Origin: Fratercula arctica
Taxonomy: Eukaryota > Chordata > Aves > Charadriiformes > Alcidae
Length of the DNA stretch: 64,000 nucleotides
Reading direction: 5' to 3'
Assembly (NCBI GenBank): GCA_947846985.1
Contig: CANTUZ010000014.1
Location: 6,140,485-6,204,484 of the forward strand
Position numbers and translations under genes: made by a program. Under the pieces are notes generated by a model. That model made no database searches. It had not been told where the DNA came from and saw nothing but the letters and a program-made list of their open reading frames with translations. This document shows, one piece after another, positions 22,578 through 34,484 of the stretch. Numbering within the stretch: position 1 is the first letter of the stretch; every line of letters starts with the position of its first letter.

Positions 22578-22970
22578 CTTTTACATACTGGTGAATATAT
22601 AAACACAATCTAAACACACTCTAAAAACGTTTTATAGGATTTGACTGTGAGAGCCATAATTAGTTTGGAAACTTTGCCTTTTGAGAAACACGGCAGTCAT
22701 TAAAAAGGTGAAAAAAATCTCCTCTGGTCATTTCTATGGAGGTTTCTGATAGTAGCTTGGCTGGTGCCCAGTTTTCTTCATTTTTCAGCAGAATTACTGA
22801 CTTTAGGACTTAGTGGGAACAGCCAGGACTCTCCTTGCTTAATACCAAATTATGACAAATCACTGTTACTTCTAGTGCTGGCTATAAGTTGCATTAAAAT
22901 CTTTATTTAAGGAGCAGACAAAGGATTTGGAGGACTGGAATGGAAGTTGGACCCTGTTGACCAGTTTCTC
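22578..22970. other. Non-coding stretch
   Basis: AT-leaning sequence with no recognisable gene or repeat. Confidence 0.35.
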
Positions 22971-23660
22971 TGTTAACTCCATACAGGTTCCTTGATTCTT
23001 GGATCTCTCCTTTCTCTAAGTAAAAATCTGGGAAGGTCTGACACCAGCTATCTGCCAACTGTTAAACGTCCTTCAGTGCCTGCAGAGCAAATCACCTCAG
23101 CCTGTTCTGAGTGGCACTTAATCAGCCTGGATCTACGCGCTACAGGGCCTGAGACCATGCGACAAACGGGTACTGAACCCCAGGACAAAGTTCTTTGGGA
23201 GGAACAGCAGACTCTCTGCCTTAACGGGGCAGAGCCAAGCCGAGTACTTGATTATTCCTTTAATCTTGAGACACGTGGTGCTTTTCTGTCCTGGGTTTAT
23301 ATCTCGTTCTTACATCTTATTCCCAACAGCTCCCCCGCGGATGAAAGGGGTGTCTGACTTGGTGTCAGACTTCAAAACCTGCTGCTCTTGCACAAGTGGT
23401 GTCCAGCGAGGACCCTCCTTCCCTGGCGCAGCTGGCTGCAGAGAGAAAGATGTTGCAGGAGTGGGGCGGTATGGTCCCCCTTCCCAGACACCAGCCTGAC
23501 CTTTATCTTCCGAAACTCTGCCCACGCGATAACCACCTGTGGTGGTCACAGTGGGCGCATCTAGTTGGGGTGGCTGCACCGGGCTCAACGTGGTTTTGGT
23601 GACGCAGAGAATAACACAATAGCCAAGGGCTAAACTGAGCAATACTGGTACTGTGGCCAA
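22971..23660 (-). mobile_element. Possible ERV 3' end plus LTR, degraded
   Basis: On the minus strand a purine-rich tract ('cgcgggggagc', about 23340) is followed by 'tgttgggaataagatg', as a polypurine tract followed by an LTR start would be, and the sequence ends 'ggagttaaca' near 22971. The minus strand upstream (23332-23660) has a 116-codon frame beginning with a hydrophobic stretch, but no env motif can be named. Reading this as LTR plus internal end is inference. Confidence 0.35.
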
Positions 23661-24200
23661 TATGCAAATATGACTACAGGTCAGTTATCTTTTAGCTCCA
23701 TAAATAGTGACCTGCCCGAGAGTCCTTTGAGCTCACCTGAATGGCAGTGGGCTGCCCGTCAGGATCTCCCCTTGAGCAGGGATGCCCACTCAAGTTTACA
23801 TTTACTTCTCGAGATTGAGAAGTTCCTTGCTGCAACAGATCCTCGGTAAGTGGCTAAGAGCATGTTAAACTGTGAAACCTTAGCTAAGTGATATAAAGGA
23901 TTGATTGAGCATCTATAATCCTTTAGGCATAAATCGTTGACCAAGTCTGGGACTAGGATTGGATCCAGCCGCACCCAGGCTCCCCTCCGAGGAGGAGTTT
24001 GGAAAGCCAGGGGGTCCTTTCTGAAGCCGTGACTCAGTGGGAGGGTCTCCCCGACAGCTCTGTCTGACCCTGTCCTCTATGCAGTAAATAACCAAGTGTG
24101 CCTCGCCATCTCGAATCGTGCTAAAACACTGTCGCATTTACCATCAAACTTTGTTAAATCTCTGTTTTATATCAATAAATGTATTGCTGCTTCTCTCTAT
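23661..24200 (+). mobile_element. LTR-like sequence, plus orientation
   Basis: Contains 'ggatccagccgcacccaggc' with 'gaggaggagtttggaaagcc', which resembles the 3' part of the LTR at 31591-32696 ('cccagccgcacccagcctcc'). It also has 'ccataaatagtgacctgccc' (possible TATA region) and 'atatcaataaatgtattgct' (AATAAA) near 24175. Ends are not defined. Confidence 0.45.
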
Positions 24201-25411
24201 GCGTGAAGCGCATTGCTTCCATCTGCGACAAGGTGACAGCCTCAGGTGCGTTTGCAGATGTTTGTTGGACAGCCTGACACTCCCCAGTGATTTTTCTCCC
24301 TCAGGGATCCTCTTCTGCAGTTTTGTCTGCAGAAACCTTTGCAAGCTTTGTCAGATGCTCTATAACTGAGGCCATTGCTGTCATACCGTAGGCTCTGCTT
24401 GTAACTGCGACGTTAATTTGGGGATAAGACTCAGGCATCCCAGCCGCAGGCTGCTGTGCAGCTCTGGGGGACACTTGCAGCAGCTTTAAAACTGATTGCA
24501 TGACCACAATTTACTGCAAGAAGTGTAAGTGGAGGAGCATCGAACATGCAAAGACTGGAAACACGGGCTGTGCTATGAACAAATCTGTAGCAAAGCAGCC
24601 ACAGCGCTGCGTGCCTGTGATGGGAAGTTCAGAAGCAGGACGGGGCTGTATCTCCTTGAATGGTAGAACTATGCCCAAAAGGTGTTATCTTGTTCCACTC
24701 TTACCCACAGAAGACTCTCTCCAACCCACTAGCTGCTTTTAAAGCCAGCAGAAGAATAGGTCCAGGGATGGAGAAGGTCCACCGCTGCATCTGTAGTGAA
24801 ACACGCTCAGGATTGCATGCTGCACACTTGCACTGATATTGCAGCGTTGGAATCCCAAACAACACAATGGCTCTGCAGAGTCTCATTAAGTTAGTCTAAT
24901 TAATGTTTCAATAGTATTAATCTACAGCGTCTTTCCATTCTACAAAGGGATCTACTCAGAGCAGTGCCTGAAGGCTTAAGTCTTCTTCCAAGGTTGATCC
25001 CAAGAATGTGCCCAGGCAAATGCCCAGGAGAGAAAACACCAGTGGAGAGCTAAAGGGTGTGAGTGTGCAGCGTGGGGACACATAGCAGTGTCCTCACACA
25101 GCCTGGGTCCTCGCAACGACATGAAGGACCAGCAGAGCAGGGTCTGATCTATTGCCATGTGTGCTGGACGCCCCAGGGAAGCTGCTCCAGGGCAATCATC
25201 ACCGAGCAGCAAATAACAACCAGTGTTTCCAGCACCGGCCTCTTACCCCAGCTCAGAGAGGTTCTTTATCCTTGCATGGAGAGACACTGAATGACTGGCT
25301 CAAAAGTGCATGTTTGCACTGTAAAGATGAGATGTAAGCATGCACATCGTGTGCGTGTGGTGAGGTGAATCTGAATGAGCACAACTGCCATCAACCATTC
25401 TTTGGGGGTAC
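24201..25411. other. Non-coding stretch
   Basis: About 1.2 kb without a recognisable gene, RNA or repeat. Frames are at most about 80 codons and match no family. Confidence 0.35.
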
Positions 25412-25685
25412 CATGAACAGGAGAAGAGGAAACAGTCTCAAGTTGCGCCAGGGGATGTTTAGGCTGGATATTAGGAAACATTTGGGCACTGAAAGGGTTA
25501 TCAAACATTGGAACAGGCTGCCCAGGCAAGCGGTTGAGTCACCATCCCTGGAGGTATTTAAAAGGTGCGTAGACATAGTGCTTAGAGATATGGTTTAGTG
25601 ATGGGTTTTGTCAGAATTAGGTTGACGGTTGGACTAGATGATCTGAAAGGTCCCTTTCAACCCAGACAATTCTATGATTCCATGA
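25412..25685 (+). mobile_element. CR1 LINE 3' fragment
   Basis: Plus strand from 'ggagaagaggaaacagtctc' through 'LFRLDIRKH' and 'IKHWNRLPRQAVESPSLEVF' to the 3' end 'caattctatgattccatgat'. Only the last part of ORF2 and the 3' UTR remain. Confidence 0.92.
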
Positions 25686-26171
25686 TTAACAGCTGTCCAA
25701 GCAGAGCTTCACTCCAAAAGGACCTTGAAAAACTCTGGGATTTGGCAATAGAAGCCGCAAGAAATTTGACAAGGAGAGGTTGCAAGTGCTTTTTTGGGTA
25801 GAAAAACCCCAAACATGAAGACAGGCTGGGACCTGAACAGCTCAGGGGTGACCTTGAGAAGAAAGGCCTGGGCAGTAACAAGAATGCCATAGGAGCCAGG
25901 GGTACATTCTCACCATTAATAAAGCCAGCTGCATGTAGGGCTGCATTAGTTGGAGCATGGCCACCAAGACAAGGGGGTTATCATCCCCCTTGTATCAGCA
26001 CTGGTGTGGTTACGTCTGGACTGGTGTGTCTGGGTGTGGGGCTTCCTTGTCTGGTGGAATGGGGAGGAACGAGAGAGGTTCTAGAGGAGATCCGCCAGGA
26101 TGGGGATTGGGGCCTCTGTGGAGAGGCTGAGGGACCGAGGCGTCTCTAGCCTGGTGAAGTGAAGGGTCAGG
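25686..26171. other. Non-coding stretch
   Basis: About 25.69-26.17 kb shows no gene. 'gcctggtgaagtgaagggtcagg' directly abuts the LTR that follows. Confidence 0.35.
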
Positions 26172-26884
26172 TGTCATGGTTTTGGCCAAATTGGCCAATG
26201 GCCAGCGACAAATGCTCCCCCCGAAACCTCTTGCACATGGAGAGGAGGAGGAGAGATAAAGAGATTTACGAGTTTAGAAGAAACTAAACTACTTTGATAA
26301 AATATTAATAATAAAATAAAAAGGAAAATAACGAAAAAGATACAAAACTGTATTAGGCTCCCAGGATGACGTCACCGGCAGGCACTGGGGAAGTCCCAGG
26401 CTGGATTCAGCGATGGGTGGAAACTGGATTCCACAGATGGTGTCAGGAACACACGGATCAGGATCAAAGGCAGATGAACACACAGGGTCCTCCTTGGACA
26501 TCGGCAATTGAAGGAAGCGAGCTGACCCTTTGATCCCTCAGCTTTTATACTGAGCATGGGGCAGATGGGATGGAATACCCCTGTTGGTCAATTTTGGGTC
26601 ACCTCTCCTGTCCGCTCCTCCCTGCAGGTGGGACCCCTCTACGCTTTTCCATTTCTGACCTTCCAACAGGGCAAATAACAAAATGAGCTGACCTTGGCTG
26701 TTATAGCAATAAGTATAATCAAGAGCCTCTCTGCGTACCATTCCTTGGCACAAACTGTCTTATCACTCTGAACGAACCATTTCAGACACAACATGCTGTT
26801 AATTTCAGAGAGTTAGAAGCAGCCTAGCTAAGAAATAAAACTACTGAACAGAAAGCTGGTTCTGTTTGACCTCAAACCAGGACA
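26172..26884 (-). mobile_element. Complete solo LTR (family A), 713 bp, 5-bp target duplication
   Basis: Minus-strand termini are TGTCCTGG...CCATGACA. Flanks are TCAGG on both sides (26167-26171 and 26885-26889), a perfect 5-bp target-site duplication as in class III/ERVL-type integrations. The minus strand holds 'tgctcagtataaaagctgag' (TATA box, about 26545-26565) and an A/T-rich end region near 26280-26340. There is no internal retroviral sequence, so it is a solo LTR. Confidence 0.9.
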
Positions 26885-28349
26885 TCAGGGCATTATAGTA
26901 GTAGCATGCAACTGCTTGAAGGGTGGTTTCAGAGAGAGTGGAGCTTTTCTTGCTAGTGGGAAGAGAAGGAAGCCTCCACAAAGCACACCTTGGAGGGTTC
27001 AGACTGGATGTGAGAAAAAAGAAATCTCACCTAAAGGGTAGCCTTGTGGTTCAAGAGGTCACCCAGGAGGAGTCTGGATGAGCCTTGGATTTCAACACAC
27101 AGGGAGAGAAGAAAGACATGAATGAAGGTATAGAAATGGCAGGGTGAGCACCAGGTGGGAAAGCAAGGTGGGTGTCAGCAGCCTGATGGGAAAGAGATGC
27201 ATGAATGGGACAGTGTAGGACAGCCTGCAGTAGAGACAGCCAATGGTTCCAGCAGTGCTGAAGGTCACGAAGGACCAAGGTAACATCTTTGACCCCTTGA
27301 CTGTAACTGTTATCATCAGTTTGCTGCCTCTCACCAAGGCTGGTGAGATGAAACTTTATTTTGAGGCTCCCAGGATCTGCATTCCCAGGGACTGAGGGTC
27401 AGGGCTTGGCCTTTCTGTTTCATAAAACAAAATCAAAGGTTTTCTCAGCACTACAGCCACTTGCTCAGTGCCTTTGCCTACCTGCAATCACAGCCTACAA
27501 TTATCTGCTCTAATGAGTCCTTGGGGAGGCTTTGTCTGTAATGGCCCTCAGTGGGGCCAATCAATGCTTCAAGGTACTTTGGGTTTTGCTTCTGACTTTG
27601 AACTTCTTGAGAGGTTTCTTCAGTCTTCTCTCAGTATCTGAGGTTCACGTAATAAGCCCCAAGTGCCCTAATGAGCTATTGATCTTTTTGTAACTTTCTT
27701 CAAGTCTTCAAGACTCGGACAGTTAATTGGATCTGTTTCATAGTGTAGTTAAGGAGAAAGGCTTCAAAATGCACCAATCAAAATGATTTTTTTTTTTTAA
27801 AGTTATTTCTTATTACTTTTCAGGTTAAAGAAGAAGTGAGAGAAGCATTGTCCAAGTGATAGTGATCCAGAGTGTTTCCTCTGGAGATATGCACAGCTAG
27901 GAAAAGCAGTTCCTTGAGGTCTCACACTGTATAGACAACTTTGCCCCTCGCTATTTCTGTCATTGGCCACCTGGGACTTGCATCATTGTTCCTTGCATCA
28001 GACTTTTCCACTGATCGCTGCAGCTGGATGTTACAGCTCCATTGCACCATCTCCCACTTGCTCTCCTTGGAGAACCGGCTGCACACAGGCCCAGAAGAAT
28101 TTTTCCTACTTCTAAGGAACACGGATTAAAGCATCATCAGTTTTCATAAACAATAAAACACACTCTGTGTCTGAGTAACGCTAAGGACAACCTGCCTCTG
28201 ATGAGTTTGCCTCTCTGCAATGGATGATCTTATCAGAAATGTTTTAGATAGATAGAAAAAGATAGTTATGAACATAACTAAAGAGTTGTTCAAAAAGACA
28301 ATTAGACTATAGAAAGACAGATTAGATTATTTTAGAAATGGTCATTGAA
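26885..28349. other. Non-coding stretch
   Basis: About 1.46 kb without a convincing gene. A 'gggttcagactggatgtgag' phrase near 27000 faintly resembles the end of CR1 ORF2 (old fragment possible). A poly(T)-type tract lies at 27787-27800. Confidence 0.35.
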
Positions 28350-29298
28350 AGAATCACAGGATGATAGGGGTTGGAAGGGACCTCTGGAGATCACCCAGTC
28401 CAACCCCCTGCCAGAGCAGGGTCACCCACAGCAGGTGGCACAGGAACACGTCCAGGCGGGTTTGGAATGTCTCCAGAGATGGATACTCCACCACCTCTCT
28501 GGGCAGCCTGTGCCAGGGCTCTGCCACCCTCAAAGTAAAGAAGTACCTTCTCAGGTTGAGATGGAACTTCCCATGCTCAAGTTTGTGCCCGTTACCCCTT
28601 GTCCTGTCCCTGGGCACCACTGAGAAGAGCCTGGCCCCATCCTCCTGACACCCATCTGCTAACTATTTATAAGTGTTGGTAAGATCCCCCCTCGGTCTTC
28701 TTTGTTACCAGGCTGAAAAGAGCCAAGTCCCTCAGCCTTTCTGCATAAGAGAGATGTTCCAGTGCCCCGGTCATCTTTGCAGCCCTTTGCTGTCCCCTCT
28801 CCAGCAGTTCGTTCTTGAAGTGGGGAGCCCACAACTGGACACAGCACTCCAGATGCGGCCTCCCCAGGGCAGAGCAGAGGGGGAGGATGACCTCCCTCCA
28901 CCTGCTGGCCACACTCTTCTTCATGCACCCCAGGATGCCATCGGCCTTCTTGGCCACGAGGGCACACTGCTGGCTCATGGTCATCCTGTTGCCCACCAGG
29001 ACTCCCAGGTCTCTTTCCACACAGCTGCTCTCCAGCAGGTCACCCCCAACCTGCCCTGGTGCAGGGGGTTATTCCTCCCCAGCTGTGGCACCCTACACTT
29101 GCCCTTGTTGAATTTCAGAAGGTTCCTCTGTGCCCAACTCTCCAGCCTGTCCAGGGCTCGCTGTATGGCGGCACAGCCTTCTGGCGTGTCAGCCACCCCT
29201 CCCAGCTTTGTGTCATCAGCAAACCTGCTGAGGGTGCACTCTATCCCTTCATCCAGGTCGCTGATGAAGATATTGAATGGGACTGGGCCCAGTACTGA
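28350..29298 (-). mobile_element. CR1 LINE, 5'-truncated within reverse transcriptase
   Basis: Left end 'agaatcacaggatgatagggg' is the reverse 3' end. The minus strand carries [39 protein letters not shown] and the downstream MSQQCALVAKKADGILGCMK region in nearly intact frames. The RT catalytic FADD motif is present. The copy is near-identical to 46922-48760, and truncation falls at about 29298. Confidence 0.94.
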
Positions 29299-29624
29299 CA
29301 TTGTATCAGGACAGGTGAAAATATATGAAAGATGAGAGAAATTAAATATGTGGTATCACAGAGAGAATTGTGATAATGAATGTACCCTGGAAGATCGACA
29401 TGTTTTTGGAATATCCCTTTGGAAAGGTTATGGGGTTGGTAGCAGTCTTTTGTGAGCGAGGAGAAGCAATTGTTGCACTCATCTTTGAAAGAGGCCAAAA
29501 ACCAGGGAAATCCCCTGCAAACCAGGGAATCACAGGCTGCACAAGCTCTCTCTGGTGGGGAGTGTGCCATCAATTAGAGCCCTCTTGGGTCACATTTCTG
29601 GGCACCCAGAAGAGAACAACGTAT

Positions 29625-30430
29625 CCCAGAACTATCAGCGTGGACTTACCAAGGGTAAGTCATGCCTTGACAACCTGATTGCCTTTGTGATGAAATAAAT
29701 GCATTTGTGCAAGAGGGGAGAAGAGTGGATTTCATTTACATCAGCTTCAGCGAGACTTTTGGCATTGTCTCCCTCAATATCGGTGTACTCAAGTCAGGAC
29801 ATTACAGTCTGGATGGGTAGACAAACAGAGCGGTAAAACACCAGTGAGATGATCGCGCTGAGAGAGCAGTGGTGAAGGGCTCATACCCTACTTGGAGGCC
29901 ACTGGGACATCCTGGGGCATTGTGGGGCTGCACAGGGGACTCTGTGGAGCCCTTTGCAGTTTAACACCTGTATCCATGACCCGGAGGAATCCACTCTTAC
30001 CACGTTTGTCAATGACATTAAATTGGGAGGACAATGCCTGTGCCTTAGGGATGCCATTCAGATGACACCTGGCCAGCAAGAGGACTATCCTGTCAGGAAC
30101 TTCATGAGATCGAAGGAGGACAAAGGCCAGGTCTTGTACCTGGGATAGAGTGACACCCTGCAGTGGCAGGGAAGGGGGACTGCCTGGCTGGGGAGCAGCT
30201 CTGTGTGAAATGCCTTGGTCACGCTAGGGGACAGGAAAGAAAACATGATCCAGCAGTGATCCACACAACCCAGCATGACCTGGTACCAAAGGCGGCCAGC
30301 AGTGTCCTGGAGTGTTTAAACAGGAGCCTCACCAAAAGAGTGAGGGAAATGCTTTACCCCCCACTCATCACTTGTTAGACCACCTGTACACTATTGTGTC
30401 AGTTTTGGGGTCCCCAGTTCAAGTGTGCTG
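29625..30430 (+). mobile_element. Older CR1-type LINE fragment, plus strand
   Basis: Plus-strand phrases correspond to the RT region: 'tatcagcgtggacttaccaag' (YQRGLTKGKSC type), then the TFVNDIKLGG variant of the FADDTKLGG motif at about 30000-30030, then the C-terminal 'RSLTKRVREML' region. Many frame breaks. It shares its variant phrases (RDAVQ, NFMR.KKDKGQ) with the element at 46255-46915, so the two are one older subfamily. Confidence 0.75.
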
Positions 30431-30435
30431 GGTCT

Positions 30436-30672
30436 GTCTGGGATGGGGTTAACTTTCATTATGGCAGCCCTTGTGGTGGCTTGTTTTGCATTTGAGCCTC
30501 GAACAGCGTTGATAACGCACCAGTCTTTTGGTTATTGCGGAACAATGCTTGCATAGCATTGAGGTCATCTCTGTTTCCCTCTCTTCTTCCTTCCAGCGAG
30601 TAGCTGGGGCTGGGCAAGAAGTTGTGGAGGGACAGGACACAGCCAGGACAGCTGACCCAAACCGACCAAAGG
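30436..30672 (+). mobile_element. LTR fragment (avian ERV), truncated
   Basis: Reads 'gtctgtctgggatggggtta' then 'gcgttgataacgcaccagtc' and 'cacagccaggacagctgacc', a widespread avian ERV LTR type in plus orientation. It stops just before the CR1 3' end at 30677, so the 3' half was lost or the CR1 inserted here. Confidence 0.75.
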
Positions 30673-30676
30673 AATA

Positions 30677-31590
30677 GCCATAGAATTATACAATCATAAA
30701 AAAGCCCAAGCCAGAAGGGACCTCGAAAGATCATCTGGTCCATTATTTTGTGGGAAAGGGAGCCTAGCTGAGATTATCTAGCACCCTGTGCAATCGCTTC
30801 TTGAAAACCTTCAGTGATGGGGACTCCACCACGTCCCTCAAGGAGGTTTTTGCAGTGAATGTTTGTTCTTACTCCTTTCAACATTCTCCAGTCTGTCCTT
30901 GTCTTTCTTCAATTGTGGAGACCAGAACTGGACACAGTACTCTGGGTGCGTCCTGACAAGCGCTAAGTAGAGAGGGATGATCCTGTCCCTCTGTCTGCTA
31001 GAAATGCCCTTGTGAATGCAGCCGAGGACCCTATTTGCCATCGTCGCTGCAGCAGGACACTGCTGGATTGCCTTCAGCTTGCTGTCCACCAGGAGCCGCC
31101 AGGTCCCTTTCAGCAAGGCTGCTGCCCAGCCACACAGATCCTAGTCTATGCTGGGCGCTTTGGTTATTCTGACCCAGGGGCAGGGCTTTGCACTTGTCTT
31201 TGTCAAACATCACAGTGTTCTTCCAGCCTGTCCAGGTCGCTCTGTAGGGTGTCTCTCCCCTCTGGCGTGTCCAACTCACCACCCGGTCTGGTGTTATCAG
31301 CAAACTTTGTGAGGGTGATTTCAGTACCATCAAGCAGATAACTTAAGAAGATGTTGAACAGCACGGGGCCCCGTGTCTGTTCCTGAGAGATCCAACTTGT
31401 TACAGGCTTCCAGCCTGAGGAAAAAGCATTGGTCACCACGCTGAGTGCAGCCTGTTAGCCAATTTCCTACCCATCTCGCAAACCACCCATCCAATCCGTA
31501 TCTGGCCAGTTTGTCCAGGGGAAGGCTGTAGGGAACAGTGTTGAATGCTTTGCTGAAGTTCGGGTAAACAGCATTCCCTGCTCTCCCCAC
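30677..31590 (-). mobile_element. CR1 LINE, 3' portion (interrupted by solo LTR)
   Basis: Left end 'catagaattatacaatcata' is the reverse 3' end. The minus strand encodes degraded ORF2 with FLSYLLDGTEITLTKFADNT and FNTVPYSLPLDKLARYGLDGW segments. It breaks at 'gctctccccac' (31590) where an LTR begins and resumes beyond the LTR at 32703. Confidence 0.9.
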
Positions 31591-32696
31591 TGTGGAATAA
31601 TTACTAAATTGGCTAAAATACAAAAGTACAGCATTGTTCACACATGAAGGAAAGTCATAAAATCAAGAGGCTTCTGAGGTAGAATACAGCCGCAGCCGGC
31701 ACACGAAGAATGTGACATCTGCGGTTCCCTGGACAAGGTTGCTTGCGGAGCTACACGAGGGATGGAACGAAATGTTATCATTCCGTGGCCTTCCCTTGTG
31801 ACGAATAGCAGATATGGGAATAAGATGGTACTATGGAACAGATAAGCGGCCTACTTGCTACTCGAGCCAATGTTTCGTCAAATTTTGATGAAATGCTGTC
31901 CTTTGTGCGAACTTTGCTCATTACAAATGTACCAAAACACACCTCCATCCCGGAGGCCACCTGCCCCCAAGGTGTGACCACTCGTCCTTGAGTACACCAA
32001 TCATAATCAAAGTATTTATGACTAAAGTCACTCAAGCTCCACCTTGAAGATAAAAAAATAGTATAAAAACAGCCCGAGAGAGGGGGGATATCAAGGAAGA
32101 CACCATCGCGAACAAGTCGAGGAGAACTCCATCACTGACTCCCGGGATCAGTCGACGGGCTGAGCCTTTCTTCCCCCCCATAGGGACGCCTTTGGGTAAG
32201 ACTTAGGTTATACCGAGCGTTTCCTCGGGGAACTTAGAAATTTCTCTAGAGAATCTCTATCCTACATTTATAGCCAGGCTGTATCATTTATAACTTTGTC
32301 GCGCATTTGATATATGTAATAATACTTTCATTTGCACGTGCTTTGCAGACAGTGCATTTATCACCGGCAATCCTAAGAACCTATCTATCTGGTGTTTAAA
32401 TAAACCCCACTGTTTAAGTAGCTGGTCGTGGTAGTTCCTCATTGAACTCAACCAAAGATTTGAGAGTGGCCGTGCTGGTTCATGAGCATGACTAGACTGA
32501 AGGTGCCGTCCACTATTAGTGTATCCAAATTGTAATAGTTTAATACATGTTAAAGGTGATTGGACTGATAGCGCTGAATTGGGCATCACTCAGAATTTAA
32601 ACCCAGCCGCACCCAGCCTCCCGCCTCGGTGAGGAGTGTTAGAATGCAAGGGGGTTTCTCTTCTGCCAAAACTGCTTTGCCCCTTTCCACGCAACA
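31591..32696 (+). mobile_element. Solo LTR, 1106 bp, inserted in CR1, 6-bp target duplication CCCCAC
   Basis: Starts TGTGGAATAATT and ends TTTCCACGCAACA, so its termini are TGT...ACA. CCCCAC precedes (31585-31590) and follows it (32697-32702), a perfect 6-bp duplication. Flanking CR1 sequence is continuous in sense across the insertion. A TATA-type box sits at 'aatagtataaaaacagc' (about 32055-32072) and an AATAAA at 'gtttaaataaaccccact' (about 32393-32410), both plus strand. The 6-bp duplication is typical of class II (ERVK-type) integration. Confidence 0.9.
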
Positions 32697-32702
32697 CCCC
32701 AC

Positions 32703-32830
32703 GTGACAGAAGACGTCATGTTGTTGAAGAAGGTAATCAGGTTAGACTGGCAAGATTTGCCTTTGGTGAATCCATGCTGGGTTTTCCCAGTCACCTCCTT
32801 CATTTGGTTTGTGATAGTTGAAACGTTCCC
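32703..32830 (-). mobile_element. CR1 LINE, continuation beyond the LTR
   Basis: The minus strand reads ITNQMKEVTGKTQHGFTKGK, then SCQSNLITFFNNMTS, the RT region immediately 5' of the portion ending at 31590. It shows that the two pieces were one element before LTR insertion. Confidence 0.85.
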
Positions 32831-33996
32831 CGTCTCAGTCCCCATGACAATTGTCATTGTCCCTTGTCCCAGTGGCCATCCTGCTTTGGAAGTTCCCCCA
32901 GCATCTGACACCTGCCCAGGCCCAGCCGTGACCCACGCTAGTCTTTGCAGACAGCCTTGTTGCAGGGTCTGCTGGGGTCCGGGCCAGGAGAGGCCGGGCA
33001 GGGCTGGCTGTTCCCCCCATACCGGCACTGAGATAAGCAGGAGGATGGAGATGATCTTGCAGAAAGTCTCACCCATAAATGTGGGGTGAGCAGACAGTGC
33101 TGGAAATGGCTAGTGAGAGATGCTGGAAGGTGAGGAAGGCCCTGGGCCACCTTCCCAGTCTTTCCATGCCACCAAGGGCACAGACCAGCCTCTTCTCTCC
33201 CGCATCTGCATGTCTTCAATCCTTTCCACAAGCGCTGGCTCTGCGCCACAAATCCCCCAGTGTGAGTCCTCACCCTGCACGGTCATGCAGTACGCGTTAC
33301 ACACGGGCGTTTTCTTCTCCCAAGTACTTTCCAGCCCAGCTCCCTCCAAGCTCTCCCACCTCCCTTGCCCTCTCTCCACTTCTCCCCCCAGAAACGCTGG
33401 GTCTGAGGTTGCCCCAGAGCAGTGAGTGCTGCAAGGTGCTCTGGGCTGTCACACCACAGCTTCAGCCCCGCTGAAGGGCAGAGCAGCTCTTCGGGGGTGG
33501 AGAGAAGTCAGCCCCAGAGATGAGAGGCATCCATGGCACAATGAAAAGGAGGACAGTTGCACCCAGTGCCCCCTGCTCTTCCCTCCAGGAGATCCTGAGG
33601 GATCTGTGGCTCCTCTATGCCATCTCCACTCCCCAGACCAGTGCAAGAGCCCTGGCCCTGGAGGTCCTCAGGCAGCTTCTGCCGCCACACTGACAGAGAG
33701 GCCTGGCCTGAGCTGGTGCAGCCAGAAAGGTGTTTGCATTCCCCATTCGTTCCCACCCTGTTAAGGATGGATCTCAGACAAAGCAGTAGTGCGTTCGTTT
33801 ATTTTGCTTAAATACACAGAGAGCCTGGTCCTCATTTAGACAAAGTCTCTGGGTCACACAAGATGGCTCGAGACTGAAGTAGGAGTAATGAAATTTCTTT
33901 GTAGACCACATCATCACAAATGGAAAAGGAAAAAAAAACCAACCCAAACAATTATAAAGAAGGAAAGACAGGCTTTCACTGTCCTGACATACACTG
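32831..33996. other. Unassigned stretch, possible degraded exons
   Basis: About 1.2 kb of GC-moderate sequence. A frame at 33590-33690 after a CTCCAG acceptor-like site (EILRDLWLLYAISTPQTSAR..., ending in TGA) has an amphipathic look but matches no family I can name. No firm gene call is possible. Confidence 0.3.
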
Positions 33997-34484
33997 TCAG
34001 TCATTTGAAGAGAACAGCAGACAGTCTATGGCTGCTGAAAAACGCTCAGCCAGTTTCCTCAGGGCATATTTGAGCTCCTCGTTCTTCGTGCTATAGATGA
34101 GGAGGTTCACTGCGAGAGGCACCACTGAGTACAGAACTGCAACCACCAGGTCCAGAGATGAGGAAGAGATGGAGGACGGCTTCAGATATGCAAACATGCC
34201 AGTGCTGATAAAAAGAGAAGCAACAGCCAGGTGAGGGAGGCAGGTGGAAGAGGCTTTGTGCCGTCCCTGCTCAGAGGGGATCCTCAGCATGGCCCTGAAG
34301 ATCTGCACATAGGACAGCAGGATGAACACAAAACACCCAAACGCTAAACAGCGACTAACCAGGAGAAGCCCAACTTCCCTGAGGTAGGCACCTGAGCAGG
34401 CAAGCTTGAGGATTTGGGGGATTTCACAGAAGAACTGGTTTATGGCATTGCCATGGCAGAGTGGTATGGAAAATGTACTGACCA
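33997..34484 (-). pseudogene. Olfactory receptor, family 14 (gamma-c type), 5'-truncated
   Basis: The minus strand encodes the second half of an odorant GPCR: ECL2 with [20 protein letters not shown] and cysteines, TM5 (LAFGCFVFILLSYVQIF), the TM6 motif RHKASSTCLPHLAVASLF and the TM7 motif NLLIYSTKNEELK. Family consensus in TM7 is NPLIYS, so the Pro is lost. The first half (start codon, TM1-TM4, MAYDRY/DRY-type motif) is missing. It is replaced at about 34485 by a CR1 fragment fused in frame for some 20 codons. The OR14/gamma-c clade is greatly expanded in birds. Truncation makes this a pseudogene. Confidence 0.85.

Noticed and set aside
33590..33690. Possible exon reading EILRDLWLLYAIS... 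after CTCCAG
   Set aside because: A weak thought of a HEAT-repeat (MROH-like) fragment could not be supported by a second exon or a known motif.
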